64,000 bases of DNA from Palsa-1150 sp964531095. Its GTDB lineage: Bacteria > Myxococcota_A > Polyangia > Polyangiales > Polyangiaceae. How positions within the stretch are numbered: position 1 is the first letter of the stretch; the number at the start of each line of letters is the position of its first letter. Location: the NCBI GenBank assembly GCA_964531095.1, contig CAZHED010000002.1, forward strand, positions 1-64,000. Direction: 5' to 3'. Positions 8,425-16,347 of the stretch are shown piece after piece. Both the position numbers and the translations under genes were made by a program. The notes beneath the pieces are model-generated. The model was not told the DNA's origin, did no database searches, and was given only the letters and a program-made list of their open reading frames with translations.

Positions 8425-9258
8425 TCACTTCTTGCGCAGCTTCGCGGCCATCTCCCCGCCGAGCTCCGCGGCGCGCTTGGTCGCCGACTCGACCGCGTCG
8501 ATCAACGTTTTGCGGAGCGCGCCGCTCTCCAGCGTGTGCAGTCCCGAGATCGCCGTGCCGCCGGGGCTCGTCACCATGTCTTTCAGCCGCCCCGGGTGCT
8601 CGCCCGTCTCGAGGAGGAGCTTCGCCGAGCCGAACACGGTCTGCGCCGCCAGCAAGAGCGCCGTATCGCGATGCAGGCCCACCTTCACGCCGCCGTCGGC
8701 GAGCGCTTCGATGATGAGCATGATGTACGCGGGGCCGCTGCCGCTCAGTCCCGTCACCGCGTCGAGCAGAGACTCTTCGAGGACCACCACCCGCCCCACA
8801 GCTTCGAACAGCTCGCGCGAGACGCGCAGGTCGTCGGCGTGGGCGTGCGTTCCACCCGCAATCGCGGTCGCACCCGCCTGCACGGTCGCCGGCGTGTTCG
8901 GCATGGCGCGGACCACCCTCGAGCCCGAGGGAAGGCGTGACTCGATCGCGTCGATCGACACACCCGCCGCGACCGACACGACGAGCTGCTCGGCGCGCAC
9001 TTCGCCGCCGATCTCCGTCAGCACCTTGTCGATGACCTGGGGCTTGACCGACAGCACGACCACGTTCGACTCGCGTACGAGCACATGGTTGTCGCCCGTG
9101 GTCTGGATTCCGTGCGCGGCCTTCAGCTGCTCCAAGCGCTCGGCCTTCGCGTCGCTCGCGGTGATCCTGTGGGGCGGCACCCCGGAGTGAAGCAGCCCTT
9201 TGATGAGGGCGCCGGCCATATTGCCGGCACCGAGGAAGCCGAGGGTTCGCGTTTTCAT
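8425..9258 (-). CDS. proC: Pyrroline-5-carboxylate reductase
   Basis: This enzyme catalyses the last step of proline synthesis, reducing P5C with NAD(P)H. The 277-residue protein starts MKTRTLGFLGAGNMAGALIKG with the Rossmann GxGxxG-type loop. VVRAMPNTPATVQAGATA and TGLSGSGPAYI are the conserved substrate and dimer-domain signatures, and VTSPGGTAISGL is the typical late motif. The ATG at 9258 is supported by the Rossmann strand beginning four residues in. It diverges from a lipoprotein gene starting near 9353. Normal length, no anomalies. Confidence 0.96.
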   Translation of the reverse strand: MKTRTLGFLGAGNMAGALIKGLLHSGVPPHRITASDAKAERLEQLKAAHGIQTTGDNHVLVRESNVVVLSVKPQVIDKVLTEIGGEVRAEQLVVSVAAGVSIDAIESRLPSGSRVVRAMPNTPATVQAGATAIAGGTHAHADDLRVSRELFEAVGRVVVLEESLLDAVTGLSGSGPAYIMLIIEALADGGVKVGLHRDTALLLAAQTVFGSAKLLLETGEHPGRLKDMVTSPGGTAISGLHTLESGALRKTLIDAVESATKRAAELGGEMAAKLRKK

Positions 9259-9352
9259 GGGGAAGCCGGGTCCGAGGTCGAGACGCGCGCGTCGGCACGA
9301 CCGTAGCCGAAAAGTTGCCCCGGTGGCGCGGGCTGCGCTTGGGATGTCACCC

Positions 9353-9853
9353 ATGCGCGAGATCCTGGTCTTCGTCCTCGTGCTCACGAGCGCGGCTTGC
9401 CTCCAGATCGGCACCAACTCCGGCGTCGGGTCCGGCGGCGGCTCGGCGGCGCTCTCGGCGGGCGCGGGCTCCGGGGACGGGGGGCCGGGCGGAACCGGCT
9501 GCATCGAGGATTCGACGGGGCAGACCGTTCTCTGCGAGCAGATCGACACCTGCCCCGGCGTCGACGTCGATCCAGGCGCCTTCCCGGACTGCGGCTTCCG
9601 ACTTCGCGCGGGGACACTGCTCGATCTCGAATGCCTCTGCGGCAGCGCGCTGTGTCCGGTCGGCGTCCCCACGACTTGCGACGAAGCGAGAAAGCTCCTC
9701 GACGGGCAGAGCGCGCTCCTCGTGTGCCAACAGCAAGAGGAGGGGCGATGCATCGACTTCGCGACGCCCGACGCGGGGGGCAGCTCGTGCGACCCGACTT
9801 GCCGGGACGAATGCGCCGGGGCGGCGAGCTGCCTGCAGCTCTGCGGATGCTAG
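9353..9853 (+). CDS. Cys-rich lipoprotein
   Basis: This is a protein of about 166 residues with the signal peptide MREILVFVLVLTSAAC and a lipobox at SAAC. A second in-frame ATG at 9344 would add three residues. The lipobox is followed by a Gly/Ser/Ala-rich linker (NSGVGSGGGSAAL) and a cysteine-rich mature domain with about 16 cysteines, ending CRDECAGAASCLQLCGC. The pattern suggests a disulphide-stabilised extracytoplasmic domain. No family is recognised. It stands alone, 119 bp upstream of the DGQHR-protein gene. Confidence 0.7.
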   Translation: MREILVFVLVLTSAACLQIGTNSGVGSGGGSAALSAGAGSGDGGPGGTGCIEDSTGQTVLCEQIDTCPGVDVDPGAFPDCGFRLRAGTLLDLECLCGSALCPVGVPTTCDEARKLLDGQSALLVCQQQEEGRCIDFATPDAGGSSCDPTCRDECAGAASCLQLCGC

Positions 9854-9923
9854 CGCCGCTCGGCCTGGCAATCGCCGTCAGAGGTTGTGTCGAGCGGCAC
9901 TAGACTGCGTCGAGCCGAACAAG

Positions 9924-9935
9924 CCGAACATTCGG
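9924..9935. promoter_or_regulatory. Candidate operator dyad upstream of the DGQHR-lpoB operon
   Basis: CCGAACATTCGG is a perfect inverted repeat (CCGAA/TTCGG, 2-nt centre) located 38 bp before the ATG at 9973. The left arm is duplicated just upstream (GCCGAACA occurs twice in tandem). It is the only strong dyad in the 119-bp leader, so it may be an operator. The bound protein is unknown. Confidence 0.3.
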
Positions 9936-9972
9936 TGTCGAGAACGGTCTATCCTTCGCGGCCAGGGAAGAA

Positions 9973-11109
9973 ATGCTCGCCACGCAAGTTCGCCAGAAGG
10001 ACAGCGTCTTCTATTTTGCCGCCTACCCGGCGGAGGACTTGCTCGATCGCGTGAGGTTCATCTCGCGCTTCTATGCCGAAGGGGAGCGCAGTCTCGCCCC
10101 GGAGGACGCGGAAGAGGGAGACGAGGTCGCGCGCTTCATCGGCAAGATCGAGCGAACCGACGCCGCGTTTCAGCGCGAGCTCTCGCGCACCAAAGTCGGC
10201 GCGATCAAGAATTTCTACGAGACCGCGGTGAGCCAGCCGCCGATCCCCGGAACGGTGCTCCTCTTCACCGCCGACGAGCTGCACTTCGAGCCGGTCAGGC
10301 CATTCGCGAACGTGGGCAACCTCGAAGAGCCCCGCAGCAAGTACCTCATCATCGACGGGCAGCATCGCCTCGCGGCGCTTCACTTTTACATGAAGCAGCG
10401 CCCCGCCGAGGCGCAGAGCATCCACGTTCCTTGCATCATCTTCGATGGCAAGAGCGAAGACTTCGCGACCGAGATGTTCGTCATCATCAACTCGACGCCG
10501 ACTCGGATCAACAAGAGTCACCTCGTCGACCTCTACGAGCGCGTGTCGTGGGCGGCGCCCGACAAGAAGTTCGCCGCGATCGTCGTCGAGCGCCTCTACA
10601 GCGAGGGAGACAGCCCTCTACGCTACAAGATCAACCGACTGGGCGGGCGCTCGAAACAGGATAAGTGGATCCTGCAGGCGGAGCTCTTCAACGAGATCCA
10701 CCGCTGGGCGGCGCTCGACTGGAAGGCGATCGAGGGGCGCAACCCCAAGCGCGAGGCGCAGCGCTATTACGGCATCGTGCGCGATTTCTTCAAGGCGGCC
10801 GAGAAGGTGTGGGGCAGCGCCTGGGGCAGCGCTCAGTCGATGGTGACCCGGCCGGTGACCATCAAAGCGATGCTCCGCCTCTGCGCCGATCTCGCGCACG
10901 TCGACGCCGAGCCGGCCGAGGGTCGCATCGCTCGGTGGACGCGCAAGCTCGGCCCGTGGGGCGACATGGTGAAGAGCTTCCGCGCAGAGGGGTTCTACGA
11001 GCGCTTTCCGGCCAAGGGCCAAGTCGAGCGCGTGGGCCGGGTCCATCGCGAGCTCGGCCGCGCGGTCGGCGTCGAAGCCCGAAAGCGGAAAGAGGAGGAG
11101 CAAGAATGA
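9973..11109 (+). CDS. DGQHR-domain (DndB-like) protein
   Basis: This 378-residue soluble protein has the diagnostic DGQHRLAAL motif at residues 128-136, preceded by LEEPRSKYLIIDGQ and followed by a VPCIIF strand and EMFVIINSTPTRINKSHL. That is the layout of the DGQHR/DndB family, whose founding members are repressors or partners in DNA phosphorothioation and related ParB-like folds. No dnd genes are nearby. Its TGA overlaps the ATG of the LpoB-like gene (ATGA), so the two are translationally coupled. The C-terminal 150 residues are helical and charged. The function is unknown here; a role in envelope biology is suggested only by context. Confidence 0.82.
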   Translation: MLATQVRQKDSVFYFAAYPAEDLLDRVRFISRFYAEGERSLAPEDAEEGDEVARFIGKIERTDAAFQRELSRTKVGAIKNFYETAVSQPPIPGTVLLFTADELHFEPVRPFANVGNLEEPRSKYLIIDGQHRLAALHFYMKQRPAEAQSIHVPCIIFDGKSEDFATEMFVIINSTPTRINKSHLVDLYERVSWAAPDKKFAAIVVERLYSEGDSPLRYKINRLGGRSKQDKWILQAELFNEIHRWAALDWKAIEGRNPKREAQRYYGIVRDFFKAAEKVWGSAWGSAQSMVTRPVTIKAMLRLCADLAHVDAEPAEGRIARWTRKLGPWGDMVKSFRAEGFYERFPAKGQVERVGRVHRELGRAVGVEARKRKEEEQE

Positions 11110-11711
11110 ACAGACGTCTTCTACTGGGATTTGTCGTCGCTTTCGGGGCCAGCGCGGCCGGTTGTGCCACCAAAGAGTACGTGCGTGGCTCGGACGAGCC
11201 GGGCATCGACCAGCCCGCGATGAGCACGGGCCTCGACAAGGACGACATCGAGCGCACCCTGCAGAAGCTCCTCAACCAGCTGCGCGAAGCGGAGGTCATG
11301 AACGAGTGGCGAACGAAAGCCGGCCAGAACGACAGGCAGACGGTCGCGATTGCGCCCTTTTTCAACGAGACCACCGAGCACATCGATCCGCAGCTCGACG
11401 TCATGCTCGGCGAGACCGAGACGTGGCTGGCGGGGAGCAATGTCGTTCGCGTGATCAGCCACGAGCGACAGGCGGACATGATCCGCGAGGTCGAGGGAGC
11501 CCAGCACCCCGTCTTCGATCCGCGGCACATCCCCCAATACGGCAAGCAGCTGGGCGTGAAGTACTTCGTGACCGGCAAAGTCGGCGCGTCCGACGAGCGC
11601 ACGGCCGAAGCGCGGCGGGTCCAGTATTTCATCTTCATGCAAGTGATCGATACGGAGACGAGCGAGATCCGGTGGCAGCAGAAGGCGTACCTCACAAAAG
11701 CGCTGCGCTAG
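11106..11711 (+). CDS. lpoB: LpoB-like penicillin-binding-protein activator lipoprotein
   Basis: This is a 201-residue outer-membrane lipoprotein with the lipobox AAGC (Cys20). The mature part contains RQTVAIAPFFNETTEHID and LGVKYFVTGKVGASDERTA, matching the LpoB/COG3417 family (a TolB-N/CsgG-like alpha-beta fold). In enterobacteria LpoB crosses the periplasm and activates PBP1b peptidoglycan synthesis. The gene starts inside the stop of the DGQHR gene and overlaps the following COG3014-like gene by 40 bp, so the three form one unit. Pairing with COG3014 is also known from gamma-proteobacteria, which supports the call. Confidence 0.85.
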   Translation: MNRRLLLGFVVAFGASAAGCATKEYVRGSDEPGIDQPAMSTGLDKDDIERTLQKLLNQLREAEVMNEWRTKAGQNDRQTVAIAPFFNETTEHIDPQLDVMLGETETWLAGSNVVRVISHERQADMIREVEGAQHPVFDPRHIPQYGKQLGVKYFVTGKVGASDERTAEARRVQYFIFMQVIDTETSEIRWQQKAYLTKALR

Positions 11712-13048
11712 GCGCTCTAGGCCTGCTCGCGGCTCTCGTCTTGCTCGAGGGCTGCGCCAGCCACTCGGAGCGGACGCAGCCCGTGCGCAGTGCGCTGGAC
11801 GCGGGCAACCCGCGGGAGGCGATCGCCTTGTTGAACAAGGAGATCGACGTCCCGAGCGACGCCGATCTGCCGCCTGACATGAGCAGCGACCACGCCCTCT
11901 TCGTCCTCGACCGAGCGAGCGTGCAGCAGGCCGCCCAGCAGTTCGACCGGTCGAAGCGCGACTTCGAGGCCGCCGACAAGGCGATCGACATGCTCGACCT
12001 CGCGCACGACGTGTCGGACACGATCGGGCAGTACGTCTTCTCCGGATCGAGCGGAAGGTACCAGGCGCCTCCCTACGAGAAGCTGCTGATCAACACGCTC
12101 GACATGCTCAATTATCTCGAGCTGCGCGACCTGAACGGCGCGCGGATCGAAGCGCGACGGCTGGCGGTCATGCAGCGCTACGTCGCCGACGAGCTCAAAG
12201 AGCGGGAGAACCCGGTCATGGGCCTGGGCGCGATGTTGGCCGGGTTCACGTTCGAAAAGAGCGATCAGGTCGACGAGGCGCTCCGCTGGTACGACCAGGC
12301 GCTCGAGTTCACCGGGGCCGGCGACCTGCGTGATCCGGTGAGGCTGCTGCGCCGGCGCGGGCAGTATCGGTCGCCTCGCCTCGAAGAGCTCGGCAAGGGC
12401 GACGACTCCGCGTCGCTCCGTCCGCTCGAGGAGGCGGGGGAAGGCGAGATCGTGGTGGTGATCGGATACGGGCGGGTGCCCCACAAGGTCGCCGAGCGGG
12501 TGCCGATCGGGCTGGCGCTCACCGCGTACTCGGACTCGATCGCGCCGGGCGACGTCGCGGCGGCGAACCGGATCGCGGCGCAGGGGCTGGTCACATGGAT
12601 CAACTTCCCCACGCTCGGGCACGAGCGCGCAGGGTTCGAATCACCGTCGTGCACCCTGGACGCGACGCCGGTCGCGCTCGGGCAAGCGGTCGACGTGACC
12701 AGCCAGGTGCGGGCGGAGTGGAAGAAGATCGAGGGACGCGTGATCGCCAGCGCGATCACTCGCCTCGTCGCGCGCTATGCCGCAGGCACCCTGGCCGGCG
12801 CGGCCGCGGGAAAGAACGACCTGGTCGCTGCGCTCCTTTCGTTGGGAACCCAAGCGACGCTGACTGTGCTCGATACTCCCGACACCCGCAGCTGGGAGAC
12901 TTTGCCGGCCCGGGTGGCCGTCGCGCGCGTGCGCGTCCCCGCGGGCAAACACACGCTACGCCTCGTCGCACGCGGCTCGGTGCGCTCGGTCGAAGTCGAC
13001 ATCGACAAAGGGGGCTGGGCGGTCGTCTCGCTCATGAGCTTGCGTTAG
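11672..13048 (+). CDS. COG3014-like lipoprotein with TPR-type helices
   Basis: This 458-residue lipoprotein has a GTG start at 11672 that leads through a hydrophobic stretch to the lipobox LEGC (Cys28). The start lies 40 bp inside the LpoB gene. The first 250 residues are helical and repeat-like (DAGNPREAIALLNKEI, YDQALEFTGAGDL). The second half is beta-rich and includes EGEIVVVIGYGRVPHKVAERVPIG, typical of the COG3014 family that neighbours LpoB in Vibrio and Shewanella. The last 40 residues (TLRLVARGSVRSVEVDID) form a beta domain. It is probably part of an envelope complex with LpoB; the mechanism is unknown. Confidence 0.78.
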   Translation: MAAEGVPHKSAALGALGLLAALVLLEGCASHSERTQPVRSALDAGNPREAIALLNKEIDVPSDADLPPDMSSDHALFVLDRASVQQAAQQFDRSKRDFEAADKAIDMLDLAHDVSDTIGQYVFSGSSGRYQAPPYEKLLINTLDMLNYLELRDLNGARIEARRLAVMQRYVADELKERENPVMGLGAMLAGFTFEKSDQVDEALRWYDQALEFTGAGDLRDPVRLLRRRGQYRSPRLEELGKGDDSASLRPLEEAGEGEIVVVIGYGRVPHKVAERVPIGLALTAYSDSIAPGDVAAANRIAAQGLVTWINFPTLGHERAGFESPSCTLDATPVALGQAVDVTSQVRAEWKKIEGRVIASAITRLVARYAAGTLAGAAAGKNDLVAALLSLGTQATLTVLDTPDTRSWETLPARVAVARVRVPAGKHTLRLVARGSVRSVEVDIDKGGWAVVSLMSLR

Positions 13049-13058
13049 GCTTGTGCTC

Positions 13059-14402
13059 ATGAGCCCCGTCCAGGCCGGCGACGTGCTCGCCGGCAAGTAC
13101 CGCGTCGACCGCATCCTCGGCGTCGGCGGCATGGGGATCGTTGTCGCGGCGACCCACCTGCAGCTCGACCAGAAGGTCGCGCTGAAGTTCATGCTGCCCG
13201 AAGCGGCGCACACTCCGGCCCTTCTCGAGCGCTTCGCGCGCGAGGCCCGGGCCGCCGTGCGCCTGAGAAGCGATCATGTCGCCCGTGTGCTCGACGTCGG
13301 AACCCTCGAGTCGGGCTCGCCGTTCATGGTCATGGAGTACCTGAGCGGAACGGACCTCGGGGCGCTGATCGAGAGTCACGGCGCGGTGCCGATCGAGACC
13401 GCCGTCGATTTCGTGCTCCAGGCGTGCGACGCGGTCGCAGAGGCGCATTCGATCGGCATCGTTCATCGAGACTTGAAGCCGCGGAACCTCTTTTTGACCC
13501 AGCGCAACGACGGCCGCGCGCTCGTGAAGGTGCTCGACTTCGGCATCGCGAAGCAAAAGGCGGTCGCCGACGACCTCGCGCTGACGAAGACAGCCGAAGT
13601 CATGGGCTCACCGAATTACATGTCTCCGGAGCAGCTGCGCTCCGCGAAGCTCGCCGACGAGCGAAGCGATATCTGGGCGCTCGGCGTCATCTTGTTCGAG
13701 CTGCTGACCGGCGCGCTCCCATTCGCCGCGGAGTCGGTCACCCAGCTCATCGCGATGGTTCTGACCGAGCGCCCGCGGCAGCTCCGTGGCCTGCGCTTCG
13801 ACGTCCCCAACCGGCTGGAAGACGTGGTCGCGAGGTGCCTCCAGAAGGACCCCGCGGCCCGCTTCGGGTCGATCGCGGACCTGGCAGCGGCGCTCGAGCC
13901 GTTCGCTCCCGAAGACAGCCGCGGGCTGGCGAAGCGGATCGCCCGGATCGCGTCGGGCAGCCAGCCGACGGCCGCGCAACCGGAGGCCGAGAGTCCTCGT
14001 CGGTCGCCGGGCGGTACGGCGGCAAACTGGGCGCGAACGGAGCTGGCGGGGGCATCGCGCGCCAAAGCCGTTGCGTTCGCGGCGCTCGCCGGCGTCGTGG
14101 GGCTCGGGGGCCTCGTCGCAGTCGTAGGCGCCACGAAGCTTCTGCGCCAGCCGGCGTTGCGCACGGCCGAAAGCGCGGCACCCGCGGCGACCACCGCGAC
14201 ATCGAGCGCGAGCCCGCCGGCGGTCCCGAGCGTCGCCCCGACTCCGACTTCCGCCGCGCCGCCGGTCGCCTCCTTTCCGACCGTCGCTCCGGTCGCCGAT
14301 GCCGGTCCTGTGCGCGCGACACGAATTCGGCGCGACGCTCCTGCTCCCTCCGGAAGCGCGCCAGCCGGCAACGAGACTCCCGCCTACCGCACCACCTGGT
14401 GA
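13059..14402 (+). CDS. Ser/Thr protein kinase, membrane-anchored (cassette A)
   Basis: This 447-residue Hanks-type kinase starts at the ATG 13059, MSPVQAGDVLAGKYRV. The glycine loop is GVGGMGIV, the catalytic lysine lies in VALKF, HRDLKPRN is the catalytic loop, DFGIAK the metal motif and SPNYMSPEQ the P+1 loop. The kinase domain ends near residue 285. An Ala/Pro-rich linker and one membrane helix (VAFAALAGVVGLGGLVAVVG) follow, then a Pro/Ala/Ser-rich extracytoplasmic tail without a recognisable sensor domain. A TPR/PEGA-like membrane gene follows 40 bp downstream. The same pair recurs in inverted orientation at 25354-27891. Confidence 0.93.
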   Translation: MSPVQAGDVLAGKYRVDRILGVGGMGIVVAATHLQLDQKVALKFMLPEAAHTPALLERFAREARAAVRLRSDHVARVLDVGTLESGSPFMVMEYLSGTDLGALIESHGAVPIETAVDFVLQACDAVAEAHSIGIVHRDLKPRNLFLTQRNDGRALVKVLDFGIAKQKAVADDLALTKTAEVMGSPNYMSPEQLRSAKLADERSDIWALGVILFELLTGALPFAAESVTQLIAMVLTERPRQLRGLRFDVPNRLEDVVARCLQKDPAARFGSIADLAAALEPFAPEDSRGLAKRIARIASGSQPTAAQPEAESPRRSPGGTAANWARTELAGASRAKAVAFAALAGVVGLGGLVAVVGATKLLRQPALRTAESAAPAATTATSSASPPAVPSVAPTPTSAAPPVASFPTVAPVADAGPVRATRIRRDAPAPSGSAPAGNETPAYRTTW

Positions 14403-14442
14403 GCTCTGGCGTCGCGGGCCGCAGTAGGACAGACTCGCGGCG

Positions 14443-15468
14443 ATGAAGACTGGAACGTGCGCTCCAGCGCTGATCGGCGCGTTCTTCGCCCTGCTGTCAC
14501 CGCTGCGCGCGCATGCGCAGGCGAGCGACGCGGCCGCGACCGCCCTCTTCGACGAGGGTCGCAAGCTGATGACGCAGCGCCACTACGCCGAAGCGTGCCC
14601 GAAGCTCGCGGAGAGCCAGCGTCTGGCCCCGAGCGGCGGCACTCTGCTCAACCTCGCCGAATGCTACGAGCACACCGGGCAGACGGCGAGCGCCTGGGTC
14701 GCGTGGAAGGACACGGCGGCGCGAGCGAACGCAGCCGGAAAGGTGGACGTGGAGAAGAAGGCGCTGGCGCGAGCCGCGGCGCTCGAGGCGGGGCTCGCGA
14801 GGCTGACGATCGCGGTGGCGGCCGGGAGCGACGTGGCCGGCCTCGAAGTGAAACGCGACGGCGTCCTCGTCGGTCGTGCGGAGTACGGAACTGCCATCCC
14901 GGTCGATCCCGGACCGCACGTCATCGAGGCGAACGCGCCAAAGAAGATGGCCTGGACGAAGAACGTCGATGTGGCCGCGAAGCAATCGGATGCCCGCGTG
15001 ACGGTCACCCTAGCGGACGACGTTTCGGCGAGTGCACCGCCCGCGCCTGCGCCGCAGTTCATCGCGCCGCCCGCGGCCGCCGCTGCGCCGGTCCCCGAGC
15101 GCCCGCCGTCGAGCGCGGGTGGCGCGCAGCGAACCATCGGAATCGTCGCGCTCGGCGCGGGGGTCGTCGGCGTCGCCGTCGGCTCGGTCTTCGGCATCGT
15201 AGCGATATCGAAGAACAACGAGGCGCTTCAGCCGCAGAACTGCCCGACGTCGAGGCTTTGCACGAAGGCCGGTCTGTCGCTCACGGCCGACGCGAACGAT
15301 GCCGCGACGGTGTCCACGGTCGCGTTTGGCGTCGGGGCCGCGGCGATCGTGGGCGGCGCCTTGCTATGGCTGACGGCGCCGACGACTCCGGCCACCGACG
15401 CGGCCGTGCGGGTCGCGCCCGTGGTGGGCGTCTCCTATGCCGGGGTTTCGATCGGACGCGCGTGGTGA
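14443..15468 (+). CDS. TPR/PEGA-like membrane protein (cassette A)
   Basis: This 341-residue exported protein has a signal peptide ending at AHAQASD. Two or three TPR units follow (ATALFDEGRKLMTQRHYAEA, SGGTLLNLAECYEHTG). A PEGA-like beta domain comes next (DVAGLEVKRDGVLVG, PGPHVIEANAP), then a Pro/Ala linker and two membrane helices near residues 228-250 and 285-305. It is clearly homologous to the protein at 25354-26409, with the same order of parts and the shared signature ACPK(L/F)A(E/D)SQRL. It sits immediately downstream of a Ser/Thr kinase gene, suggesting a kinase partner or substrate. Function unknown. Confidence 0.8.
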   Translation: MKTGTCAPALIGAFFALLSPLRAHAQASDAAATALFDEGRKLMTQRHYAEACPKLAESQRLAPSGGTLLNLAECYEHTGQTASAWVAWKDTAARANAAGKVDVEKKALARAAALEAGLARLTIAVAAGSDVAGLEVKRDGVLVGRAEYGTAIPVDPGPHVIEANAPKKMAWTKNVDVAAKQSDARVTVTLADDVSASAPPAPAPQFIAPPAAAAAPVPERPPSSAGGAQRTIGIVALGAGVVGVAVGSVFGIVAISKNNEALQPQNCPTSRLCTKAGLSLTADANDAATVSTVAFGVGAAAIVGGALLWLTAPTTPATDAAVRVAPVVGVSYAGVSIGRAW

Positions 15469-15486
15469 AGTGGACGTTCCTCGCGA

Positions 15487-15515
15487 AGTAGCGGCGCGTC
15501 GAGCTCGCCGCTACT
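15487..15515. terminator. Bidirectional hairpin terminator between convergent genes
   Basis: AGTAGCGGCG and CGCCGCTACT form a perfect 10-bp stem around a 9-nt loop. It lies between the convergent ends of the TPR gene (stop before 15468) and batE, and includes the batE stop codon in its right arm. There is no long U tract, so intrinsic termination would be weak or factor-assisted, but position and symmetry fit a two-way terminator. Confidence 0.6.
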
Positions 15516-16347
15516 CCGCCCTGGCCAGCTCTCGCAAGGCGCTCGCCGCGAGCCGCGCTTCGATCGTGCCGAAGCGCACGCGGCTCCACCCACCCCGGGC
15601 TTCGACCACCTCGACGCGCGCTCCCTCGGGAAGAGGGGTGGCGCCGGGGACGGTGATCCCGCGTTCGTCGATTGGTCGCGCGCTTGCGACGACGATGACC
15701 GCCTCGCGCAAGTGCGTCCTGTCGTGGCGAGCCGCGAGCGTCATCGCCACCGCCATGGCCAGAACAGGGGCTGCGATCCCCGCCCCCACGCCTGCCGCAA
15801 CGCGCGCTCGGCGGGCGCTGGTGCGGCCTCGCACGAAGAGGCACGCCGCGAGCGCCGCGGAAGCCGCCACGGCAATCGCGCTCCACGCGTCCTCCGCGAG
15901 CAAGCCGGCCAGCGCGCGAGCCAGCGAGCGGCCCGGATCCACTTCAACGGGCTCTCCGGCCCGCACACGCCGTCGCGCCACTTCCGACCGGATCACCGAG
16001 AGCCCCCGCGATGCGTCGTCCACGAGCCGTGGGTCTCGCGAGATCTCCCGCGCCTCCTCGAACCCGTGCGCGGCGCGCCCGAGATCGCCCGGGGTCTCCG
16101 CACCGATCCGCGCGCGCATCGCGTACGCGAGTCCGCGGTCGTAGCTCGCCACGGGATCGACGACTCCGCGGTCCGCAAGCGCCTCCAGCGAGGCGATGGC
16201 ATCTCCCGGGCGTCCGTCTTTGAGTGCGGCGGTACCCGACGCGAAGAGCGCTGCGGTCTCGTCGTCGGCGCGCGCGGCGGCGGGGAAAAGGAGGAGCGCG
16301 AGCGCCACGAGAAGACCGGGCAGGGTCGCGCAAGGGCGGCGCTTCAT
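15511..16347 (-). CDS. batE: BatE-like TPR/SH3 membrane protein
   Basis: This is a 278-residue protein with a signal peptide ending at AARADDET. TPR-like helices follow (ALFASGTAALKDGRPGDAI, ASYDRGLAYAMRAR). Two central membrane helices flank a short charged stretch (SAIAVAASAALAACLFV and GAGIAAPVLAMAVAMTL). A small SH3-like C-terminal domain ends it (GATPLPEGARVEVVEARGGWSRV). This order (TPR, membrane helices, SH3b) is characteristic of BatE at the end of Bat operons. The ATG overlaps the batD stop (4 bp), showing coupling. Expected role: part of the Bat complex in oxygen or redox tolerance. Confidence 0.82.
   Translation of the reverse strand: MKRRPCATLPGLLVALALLLFPAAARADDETAALFASGTAALKDGRPGDAIASLEALADRGVVDPVASYDRGLAYAMRARIGAETPGDLGRAAHGFEEAREISRDPRLVDDASRGLSVIRSEVARRRVRAGEPVEVDPGRSLARALAGLLAEDAWSAIAVAASAALAACLFVRGRTSARRARVAAGVGAGIAAPVLAMAVAMTLAARHDRTHLREAVIVVASARPIDERGITVPGATPLPEGARVEVVEARGGWSRVRFGTIEARLAASALRELARAE

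Noticed and set aside
9924..9935. LexA/SOS-type operator
   Set aside because: The dyad CCGAACATTCGG has only two bases between arms, so it does not fit the GAAC-N4-GTTC or GTTC-N7-GTTC patterns; kept only as an unnamed operator.
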